Part shown: piece by piece, positions 1 through 4,345 of the stretch | Numbering within the stretch: position 1 is the first letter of the stretch | How the letters are laid out: each line of letters starts with the position of its first letter | Assembly (NCBI GenBank): GCA_018712465.1 | Contig: DVGY01000169.1 | Coordinates: 1-7,093 of the forward strand | Length of the DNA stretch: 7,093 nt | Direction: 5' to 3' | Origin: Candidatus Egerieicola pullicola | GTDB taxonomy: Bacteria; Bacillota; Clostridia; Oscillospirales; Ruminococcaceae | Translations under genes and position numbers: made by a program | The notes under the pieces: model-generated | What the model was told of the DNA's origin: nothing | The model's input: only the letters and a program-made list of their open reading frames with translations | The model's database searches: none

Positions 1-906
1 CTGCCCTGCCAGCTGCTGCACCTGGGCGAAGCTTTCCACCCGATGCTGTTCCAACCGATGGAGAGTGCCCTGAATCAGACCCAGCACCAGCTTATGAATC
101 AGCACATTGATAAAAAAGGTGTCCTGGTAGGGAGAAAGGTGAAATCGGATCTCTCCCTGAGAACCTTCTGCCAACAGCTGCTCCAGTTCCTTCATTCCCT
201 GGGCAAACTCCGGACTTCGGGACACCGCCTGCCAAAGTTGGCCGGATTGGACGGCGTCCTGCAAATCGTGACAGAGATAAGCCACCGTATCCGCCAAGGA
301 CACCACCTGGCCTTCCAAGGTGGAGCAGGGCTGCTGGGGGTACAGGCTTTGATACACCCCGGAACGGTCCCGATTATGCTTTAAAATTCCCTCCCGGACC
401 TCTCGGGTGAGATTCAGGCCGGGATAGTCGTGAGAGCGGGTTTCCAGCAGGCTAACCAGCCGAACGCTCTGCTCATTGTGAAGGTATCTCCCCTGCCCCA
501 GCTTTTGCAGCCGGGCATCCAGACATTCCTCCGCCGCATGACCGAAAGGAGTGTGTCCCAGATCGTGGCCCAAAGCGATGGCTTCGGTCAAATCTTCATT
601 TAATCCCAGGGACTTGGAAATTCCCCGGGCAATCTGGCTCACCTCCAAAGAGTGGGTGAGCCGGGTGCGGAAGGAGTCTCCTTCTTGGTTGACAAACACC
701 TGGGTTTTGTACATCAGCCGCCGAAAGGCCTGGCAGTGAATGATCCGGTCTCGGTCTCGCTGAAAGGAACCACGGTTGTCCTCTAAGGCTTCCTGTTCTG
801 GATACTGCCGGCTGTCTAGAGCCGGTGCAGCACAGGCGTAAGGCATCAGCTGGGCGGCAGCTAAGGCCTCCAGCTCCTTTTTATAGCGGGGACGGTACAG
901 TTCCAT
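1..906 (-). CDS. dgt: dNTP triphosphohydrolase (dGTPase family, HD domain), 3' end beyond window
   Basis: Hydrolyses deoxynucleoside triphosphates to the deoxynucleoside and triphosphate in the cytoplasm, so it helps set dNTP pools (family knowledge). I translated 302 codons from an ATG at 906-904; the frame is open to the window edge, so the C-terminus is missing. The HD metal site is complete: H85 in RLTHSLEV, H114-D115 in GHDLGHTPFGHAAEE, and D206 in LADTVAYLCHDLQDA. The family motif LHNEQS (H143) is also present, as is an N-terminal RDRDRIIHCQAFRRL segment (about 50-64). An AAAGGAG ribosome binding site at 913-919 lies 6 bases before the ATG and fixes the start. It follows spoIIID by 33 bp with no terminator between, so it is probably co-transcribed. 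In many Clostridia dgt precedes dnaG and rpoD, which may lie beyond the left edge. True substrate range cannot be read from sequence. Confidence 0.93.
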   Translation of the reverse strand, partial: MELYRPRYKKELEALAAAQLMPYACAAPALDSRQYPEQEALEDNRGSFQRDRDRIIHCQAFRRLMYKTQVFVNQEGDSFRTRLTHSLEVSQIARGISKSLGLNEDLTEAIALGHDLGHTPFGHAAEECLDARLQKLGQGRYLHNEQSVRLVSLLETRSHDYPGLNLTREVREGILKHNRDRSGVYQSLYPQQPCSTLEGQVVSLADTVAYLCHDLQDAVQSGQLWQAVSRSPEFAQGMKELEQLLAEGSQGEIRFHLSPYQDTFFINVLIHKLVLGLIQGTLHRLEQHRVESFAQVQQLAGQ

Positions 907-912
907 GGCGGA

Positions 913-919
913 CTCCTTT
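913..919 (-). promoter_or_regulatory. Ribosome binding site of dgt
   Basis: AAAGGAG on the minus strand, 6 bases before the ATG at 906-904, inside the short spoIIID-dgt gap. It decides the dgt start. Confidence 0.8.
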
Positions 920-939
920 CTGCCGGAAAATCACAAGGA

Positions 940-1221
940 TTAAGGCGGCTGTTCTTGTCTGGGCTGTTCTTTTTCACGGCGCAGGCGGTACTTTTCCCGG
1001 GTAGCCAGTCCGCCCCGCAGGTGACGCTGGCTTTTATTTTCTTCCAGGATCCCTTTCACCTGCTGCCAGAGCTTGGGGTTTTCCACGGGTAAAAGGGTGG
1101 TCAAATCCTTGTGCACCGTACTTTTGCTCACCGAAAAAACGGCGGCGGTGCTCCGTACCGTGGCCCGGTGTTCCACCAGATACTCCCCAAAGCGAACCGA
1201 ACGCTGTTTTGTCTGTTCCAC
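940..1221 (-). CDS. spoIIID: Sporulation transcriptional regulator SpoIIID
   Basis: Small DNA-binding regulator of the mother cell during sporulation. In Bacillus it acts after sigma-E and activates or represses mother-cell genes, including the late sigma factor gene (family knowledge). The 93-residue length equals that of the B. subtilis protein. The helix-turn-helix lies around residues 21-42, with the signature SKSTVHKDL (32-40). The family-typical C-terminal basic segment HLRGG.AT..KY begins at H67 and continues to a charged tail. The start is GTG at 1221-1219: there is no in-frame start further upstream, and it reproduces the family's short N-terminus before the RSVRFGEYL block. The upstream Shine-Dalgarno match is weak (a G-run around 1231-1235). 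A sigma-E-like promoter lies at 1252-1281. Its presence argues that the organism forms, or recently formed, endospores. Confidence 0.95.
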   Translation of the reverse strand: MEQTKQRSVRFGEYLVEHRATVRSTAAVFSVSKSTVHKDLTTLLPVENPKLWQQVKGILEENKSQRHLRGGLATREKYRLRREKEQPRQEQPP

Positions 1222-1251
1222 CCTGCATCGCCCCCAACAATCTTTTTTCCA

Positions 1252-1281
1252 TGGGTATGCGAAGCAGCGCGGGAAGATGAA
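1252..1281 (-). promoter_or_regulatory. Candidate sigma-E promoter of spoIIID
   Basis: On the minus strand, TTCATCTT (1281-1274) is followed by a 14-bp spacer and CATACCCA (1259-1252). This resembles the Bacillus/Clostridium sigma-E pattern (KMATATT, 14-15 bp, CATACAHT): the -35 matches 6 of 7 and the -10 starts with the conserved CATAC. Transcription would start near 1245, about 24 bases before the spoIIID GTG. spoIIID is a known sigma-E target in Bacillus, which supports the call. The position is seen; the activity is inferred. Confidence 0.6.
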
Positions 1282-1288
1282 TCTTCCC
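1271..1288. repeat. Perfect 18-bp palindrome over the spoIIID promoter -35
   Basis: GGGAAGAT-GA-ATCTTCCC has 8-bp arms and a 2-bp centre. It covers the -35 element of the candidate sigma-E promoter and sits 10 bp after the stop of the 67-residue gene. No T-tract follows on either strand, so it does not look like an intrinsic terminator. An operator is possible; the binding protein is unknown. Confidence 0.6.
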
Positions 1289-1297
1289 AGGGAAAAA

Positions 1298-1501
1298 TCA
1301 AGGCTTTTTCAGACCGTACTTAGCGTAAAAGGCGGCGATGTCCTCCTCCCGCCGGACCAGTTCCGCGTAGTGAAGCCGATGGTCGGTGGGATCAAAAAAG
1401 CCGATGGTGCGCTCTCCGGTGCAGGTGCTGGACTCCATGCGGATGGAGTCGGGGGTGAAGCCCTCCGGGATAGGGCGAGGACGTTTGGAGAAAAATTTCA
1501 C
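1298..1501 (-). CDS. Small conserved-looking protein of unknown function, 67 residues
   Basis: I do not recognise this protein. It starts at GTG 1501-1499 behind a strong AAGGAGG site at 1509-1515 and ends at TGA 1300-1298. The N-terminus is basic (KFFSKRPRP). A compact core follows with the segment ESSTCTGERTIGFFD (residues 23-37, single cysteine C27), then LHYAELVRREEDIAAFYAKYG (43-63), which reads like a beta strand followed by an amphipathic helix. There is no signal peptide, membrane segment or zinc-binding cysteine pair. A sigma-A-like promoter lies directly upstream and spoIIID lies 76 bp downstream with no terminator between, so it may be the first gene of a three-gene unit with spoIIID and dgt. 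The ribosome binding site, promoter and non-random composition make it a real gene; its function is unknown. Confidence 0.8.
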   Translation of the reverse strand: MKFFSKRPRPIPEGFTPDSIRMESSTCTGERTIGFFDPTDHRLHYAELVRREEDIAAFYAKYGLKKP

Positions 1502-1508
1502 AAAACCG

Positions 1509-1515
1509 CCTCCTT
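1509..1515 (-). promoter_or_regulatory. Ribosome binding site of the 67-residue gene
   Basis: AAGGAGG on the minus strand, 7 bases before a GTG codon. The strong site supports GTG as the start of this otherwise unrecognised gene. Confidence 0.8.
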
Positions 1516-1524
1516 CTTGGATTT

Positions 1525-1553
1525 AGTGTAGCATAAATCCGGGGGAAAGGCAA
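1525..1553 (-). promoter_or_regulatory. Sigma-A-like promoter before the 67-residue gene / spoIIID / dgt cluster
   Basis: TTGCCT (1553-1548), a 17-bp spacer and TACACT (1530-1525) on the minus strand, matching TTGACA/TATAAT at 4 of 6 positions in each box. The start would be near 1518, so the leader is only about 17 bases, with the ribosome binding site close to its 5' end. The -35 box lies just past the T-tract of the rubrerythrin terminator. Confidence 0.6.
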
Positions 1554-1554
1554 G

Positions 1555-1588
1555 GAAGAGAAAACACCCCCGGATTGCTCCGAGGGTG
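1555..1588 (-). terminator. Rho-independent terminator of the rubrerythrin gene
   Basis: On the minus strand, CACCCTCGG (1588-1580), a 6-base loop AGCAAT and CCGGGGGTG (1573-1565) form a 9-bp stem with one G-U pair. TTTTCTCTT follows. It lies 37 bp after the rubrerythrin stop codon and before the next promoter. Confidence 0.88.
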
Positions 1589-1625
1589 CTCTTTTATGCT
1601 CTTATTACAGTTCAGCGAGTGCTGA

Positions 1626-2174
1626 TTATTCGCCGAAGTACCGCTTCAGCAGGCCAGCAAAGCCACGGCCGTGACGAGCTTCGTCCTTAGCCATTTCGTG
1701 AACGGTGTCGTGGATGGCATCCAGGTTTTCAGCCTTAGCACGCTTGGCAATTTCAAACTTGCCGGCGCAAGCGCCGTTTTCCGCGGCAACCCGGAGTTCC
1801 AGGTTCTTCTTGGTGGAATCGGTGACCACTTCGCCGATCATTTCTGCAAACTTCGCAGCGTGTTCAGCTTCTTCGAAAGCGTACTTGGTGAAAGCAGCGC
1901 TGATTTCGGGATAGCCTTCCCGGTCAGCCACGCGGGCCATAGCCAGGTACATACCAACTTCGGTGCATTCACCGGTGAAGTTCTGCTGCAGACCTTCCAT
2001 GATGTCTTCGGGGCAGCCCTGAGCCACACCAATGACGTGCTCGGTAGCATAGTTCAGTTCAGTTTCCTTCTGTTCCACAAACTTGGAAGCAGGAGCTTTA
2101 CATTGGGGGCAGAATTCAGGGGGATTTTCGCCTTCGTATACATAACCACAAACGCTGCAAACAAACTTTTTCAT
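1626..2174 (-). CDS. Reverse rubrerythrin (N-terminal rubredoxin plus diiron ferritin-like domain)
   Basis: Cytoplasmic peroxide-detoxifying protein. The diiron site reduces H2O2 with electrons passed through the rubredoxin iron, ultimately from NAD(P)H via a reductase; some clostridial members also reduce O2 (family knowledge). The 182 residues open with a rubredoxin-like domain whose iron ligands are C6, C9, C22 and C25 ([10 protein letters not shown]...FCPQC). The four-helix diiron domain follows, with GECTEVGMY (E69), EEAEH (E102/H105), E132 and DEARH (E165/H168). This order is the reverse of classical rubrerythrin. The ATG at 2174-2172 follows GGAGG at 2184-2188. It is a single-gene unit with its own near-consensus promoter, leader hairpin and terminator, which suggests strong expression. 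PerR-type control is known for clostridial homologues, but I see no clear PerR box. Confidence 0.95.
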   Translation of the reverse strand: MKKFVCSVCGYVYEGENPPEFCPQCKAPASKFVEQKETELNYATEHVIGVAQGCPEDIMEGLQQNFTGECTEVGMYLAMARVADREGYPEISAAFTKYAFEEAEHAAKFAEMIGEVVTDSTKKNLELRVAAENGACAGKFEIAKRAKAENLDAIHDTVHEMAKDEARHGRGFAGLLKRYFGE

Positions 2175-2183
2175 TTTTCATAT

Positions 2184-2189
2184 CCTCCG
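2184..2189 (-). promoter_or_regulatory. Ribosome binding site of the rubrerythrin gene
   Basis: CGGAGG on the minus strand, 9 bases before the ATG at 2174-2172, in a locally A-rich stretch. Confidence 0.8.
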
Positions 2190-2220
2190 TTTCATGGTAA
2201 CTTAGGGTCTTTGACTCTTT

Positions 2221-2254
2221 CAGCAACGCCCCTTTGAGCGGGGGTGCTTTGCTG
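2221..2254 (-). other. Hairpin near the 5' end of the rubrerythrin mRNA leader
   Basis: On the minus strand, CAGCAA (2254-2249) pairs with TTGCTG (2226-2221). Inside, CCCC pairs with GGGG around a loop of about 8 bases, with small internal mismatches. With a transcription start near 2258, the hairpin lies within the first few bases of an approximately 84-base leader. No U-tract follows, so it is not a terminator. Such 5' hairpins can stabilise mRNA; that role is inferred here. Confidence 0.55.
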
Positions 2255-2258
2255 TTGT

Positions 2259-2288
2259 GTCTATATTATACCGGTTTAGTCTATATTA
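2259..2288. repeat. Perfect 10-bp direct repeat spanning the rubrerythrin promoter
   Basis: GTCTATATTA occurs at 2259-2268 and again at 2279-2288, exactly 20 bp apart (about two helical turns). One copy covers most of the -10 box and the start region; the other lies in the spacer and touches the -35 box. This arrangement could be a tandem operator for a repressor. The repeat is directly visible; its role is inferred. Confidence 0.6.
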
Positions 2289-2293
2289 GTCAA
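2265..2293 (-). promoter_or_regulatory. Near-consensus sigma-A promoter of the rubrerythrin gene
   Basis: TTGACT (2293-2288), exactly 17 bp, then TATAAT (2270-2265) on the minus strand: 5 of 6 and 6 of 6 consensus positions. The predicted start is near 2258. It is the strongest promoter in the window. Confidence 0.9.
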
Positions 2294-2403
2294 GGGGATT
2301 TTTTTGGAAATCGTGCAATTTACAATCTATTCAAAATTGGTAAGTTTACGCTAATTAAAATGCCATAAAATGGTATTCAAAATCGCAACAACCCCAGGAC
2401 TGC
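2294..2403. other. A+T-rich divergent intergenic stretch with no gene
   Basis: This is the part of the 340-bp gap between the rubrerythrin gene and uvrC that lies outside the two core promoters. I see no convincing short ORF with a ribosome binding site and no RNA gene. It holds a 9-bp direct repeat ATTCAAAAT (2329-2337 and 2375-2383) and an imperfect inverted repeat AATGCCAT-AAA-ATGGTATT (2359-2377). Both could be chance in A+T-rich DNA. Confidence 0.5.
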
Positions 2404-2432
2404 TAGGCAAACCAAGGAAACTGTGCTATACT
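2404..2432 (+). promoter_or_regulatory. Extended -10 sigma-A promoter of the uvrC operon
   Basis: TAGGCA (2404-2409, 4 of 6), a 17-bp spacer, and TATACT (2427-2432, 5 of 6) preceded by TGC, i.e. an extended -10 TGn motif. The start would be near 2439, giving a leader of about 76 bases. It would serve uvrC, rlmD and the GyrI-like gene. No LexA-type box is visible. Confidence 0.65.
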
Positions 2433-2435
2433 AAA

Positions 2436-2485
2436 GGCATTGCGGCGGGAATGAATCCAGTTCCCCTTGGCCAGGAGATGCCGCA
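2436..2485 (+). other. Structured uvrC leader with two competing pairings
   Basis: TGCGGC (2441-2446) can pair with GCCGCA (2480-2485), enclosing GGGAA/TTCCC (2447-2451 and 2461-2465). Alternatively GGCAT (2436-2440) can pair with ATGCC (2478-2482), which overlaps the same 3' arm. It matches no riboswitch family I recognise. The complementarity is visible; folding and function are inferred. Confidence 0.4.
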
Positions 2486-2500
2486 GACAGCAAAACAGAT

Positions 2501-2506
2501 GAGGAG
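2501..2506 (+). promoter_or_regulatory. Ribosome binding site of uvrC
   Basis: GAGGAG lies 8 bases before the ATG at 2515. It favours this ATG over the second in-frame ATG (codon 4). Confidence 0.75.
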
Positions 2507-2514
2507 CGCAAGGT

Positions 2515-4344
2515 ATGGAGCGAATGGAGCGTCTGCGAAAAAAGGCGCTGAGCCTGGCGGAACAGCCGGGGGTCTATCTGATGAAAAACAAGGCAGGACA
2601 GATCATCTACATCGGCAAAGCCAAACGGCTGAAATTCCGGGTGGTCAGCTATTTCCGGCAGAACAAGGCCCACAACCAAAAGGTTTTGCAGATGGTCAGC
2701 CAGGTGGAGGACTTCGACTACATCCTCTGCGACAGCGAATTTGAGGCCTTAGTGCTGGAATGCAGCCTAATCAAGCAGCACTCCCCCAAGTACAACATTC
2801 TATTAAAGGACGACAAAGGCTACTGCTACATCTGCATCACCCAGGAAGAGTATCCACGGGTAAAATGGGTATATCGGAAGCAGGAGGATGGCAGCCGGTA
2901 CATCGGCCCCTACACCAGCGGTTATGCAGTAAAGGAATCGGTAGAGACGGTGAACAAGCTGTTTGGTCTGCCTACCTGCAACCGGAAGTTTCCGGAAGAT
3001 TTTGGAAAACAACGTCCCTGTCTGAACTTCCACATCCACACCTGTGCCGGAGTCTGCACCGGCCGGATGAAAAAGTCGGACTACCTGCACCGAGTGGAAC
3101 AGGCGGTGGATTATCTCACCCAAGGCAGCAGCAACTACCAAAAACAGCTCACCAAGCAGATGGAGGAAGCGGCGGAGAAATTGGATTTTGAAACCGCCGC
3201 CAAGCTGCGGGATCAGCTTCGGATGATCCAACGGCTGGACCAAAGCCAAAAGGTCCGGCTGGATCACGACAAAGAGCAGGACTTTATCGGTGTCCGGGTG
3301 ATCGAACACACCGCCCAAGTGGTGGTGCTGAAATTCCGGGGAGGCATTCTCACTGACAAAGAAAGCTTCACCTTCCCCGACAGCTACGAGGAACAAGCGG
3401 TACTGGAAGAGTTTTTGCCCCGATATTATCGTGCCGGCAAGGAAATTCCGAAAGTCATCGGCCTGCCTATGGAGATTGAGGACCACCAGTTGTTGGAGGA
3501 ATATTTTGCCTCCCTGGCAGGACACAAGATCACCCTCCACCAGCCCCAGCGGGGCGAATCGAAACAAATTTTGGAAATGGCCCAAAAAAATGCCTTGGAG
3601 GAGTTGACCCGGCTGCTGAACCGCAACACCGGAGAGACAGTAGCCCTGCAGCAACTGCAAAAAGCTCTGGGATTGAAGGAGTTGCCAGACTACATTGAAA
3701 GCTACGACATCTCCAACCTAGGGGACAGCAGCATGGTAGCGGGAATGGTAGTATTTGAACACGGCCGTCCCAAGCGCAGCCACTACAAAAAATTCACCAT
3801 CAAGGAACATCTGGCCCAGGACGACTACGGCTGTATGAGCGAGGTGGTGAGCCGCCGGTTTGCCCATTACCTAAACCCGGAAGAAAAGGACGAAGGGTTT
3901 GCCACCAAACCGGATCTGATTTTATTGGACGGCGGCAAAGGCCATGTGAACACCATCCGTCCTCTGCTGGCTTCCATGGGATTGGGAGACATCCCAGTAT
4001 TCGGTTTGGTAAAAAACGACAAGCACCGCACCCGAGCTATCGCTTCCGGGGACGGAGAGGTACAGCTGAACATCACCTCCCCCGCTTTCCGACTGATTAC
4101 TAAAATCCAGGACGAAGTGCACCGGTTTTCCATTACCTTCCAGCGCAAAACCCACAAAAGCCGTTCCTTCCAAAGCAAACTCACCCAGGTGGAAGGGATT
4201 GGGCCCAAGAAAGCAGCGGCGGTGTTGAAAGCCTTCCCCACCAAAAAAGAATTGCAGCAGGCCAGTGTGGAACAGCTTCGCCAAGCTGCCAAGGTAGGGG
4301 AAGAGACTGCCCAAAAGCTCTACGAAACGGTACAGGAGATGTAA
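2515..4344 (+). CDS. uvrC: Excinuclease ABC subunit UvrC
   Basis: Makes both incisions around a bulky DNA lesion in UvrABC nucleotide excision repair: the 3' cut by the N-terminal GIY-YIG nuclease and the 5' cut by the C-terminal RNase H-like nuclease. All domains are intact over 609 residues, the usual family length. GIY-YIG shows GVY (19-21), YIG (32-34), R42 and E82 in LVLECSLIK. Four cysteines C155, C169, C177 and C181 match the spacing of the [4Fe-4S] ligands described in E. coli UvrC. The UVR motif for UvrB binding is at about 210-245. The RNase H-like site shows D398 (YDISNLGDS), D472 (LLDGGKG) and H536 (DEVHRF). The C-terminal helix-hairpin-helix includes EGIGPKKAAAVL near 559-570. 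It is first in an operon: its end carries the ribosome binding site of the next gene, one base away. Confidence 0.97.
   Translation: MERMERLRKKALSLAEQPGVYLMKNKAGQIIYIGKAKRLKFRVVSYFRQNKAHNQKVLQMVSQVEDFDYILCDSEFEALVLECSLIKQHSPKYNILLKDDKGYCYICITQEEYPRVKWVYRKQEDGSRYIGPYTSGYAVKESVETVNKLFGLPTCNRKFPEDFGKQRPCLNFHIHTCAGVCTGRMKKSDYLHRVEQAVDYLTQGSSNYQKQLTKQMEEAAEKLDFETAAKLRDQLRMIQRLDQSQKVRLDHDKEQDFIGVRVIEHTAQVVVLKFRGGILTDKESFTFPDSYEEQAVLEEFLPRYYRAGKEIPKVIGLPMEIEDHQLLEEYFASLAGHKITLHQPQRGESKQILEMAQKNALEELTRLLNRNTGETVALQQLQKALGLKELPDYIESYDISNLGDSSMVAGMVVFEHGRPKRSHYKKFTIKEHLAQDDYGCMSEVVSRRFAHYLNPEEKDEGFATKPDLILLDGGKGHVNTIRPLLASMGLGDIPVFGLVKNDKHRTRAIASGDGEVQLNITSPAFRLITKIQDEVHRFSITFQRKTHKSRSFQSKLTQVEGIGPKKAAAVLKAFPTKKELQQASVEQLRQAAKVGEETAQKLYETVQEM
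4334..4338 (+). promoter_or_regulatory. Ribosome binding site of rlmD inside the uvrC 3' end
   Basis: AGGAG lies in the last codons of uvrC, 7 bases before the ATG at 4346. Stop TAA and start ATG are one base apart, so translational coupling is likely. Confidence 0.75.
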
Positions 4345-4345
4345 T

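Noticed and set aside
43..384. 113-codon plus-strand frame at the left edge
   Set aside because: It is antisense to the dNTP triphosphohydrolase, whose HD residues are all present; no supporting signal of its own.
1034..1252. 72-codon ATG frame overlapping spoIIID in another frame
   Set aside because: It has an ATG, whereas spoIIID starts with GTG, but the spoIIID frame gives an unmistakable family match and this one gives none.
1073..1531. 152-codon plus-strand frame across spoIIID and the 67-residue gene
   Set aside because: It is antisense to spoIIID, its ribosome binding site and promoters; no ribosome binding site or family match.
1671..2237. 188-codon open frame antisense to the rubrerythrin gene
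   Set aside because: The opposite strand encodes a complete rubrerythrin with all iron ligands, promoter and terminator. The antisense frame has no ribosome binding site or recognisable domain.
2265..2293. PerR box at the rubrerythrin promoter
   Set aside because: The A+T-rich sequence is explained by the -10 box and a direct repeat; there is no inverted TTATAAT-type palindrome.
2447..2465. Possible LexA/SOS box before uvrC (GGGAA...TTCCC)
   Set aside because: Spacing and bases do not fit the Gram-positive GAAC-4-GTTC pattern, and it lies in the transcribed leader; better explained as a hairpin arm pair.
2803..3660. 285-codon open frame antisense to uvrC
   Set aside because: It lies wholly inside uvrC, which has intact domains. 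It has no family signature and arises from the G+C-rich codon pattern of the real gene.
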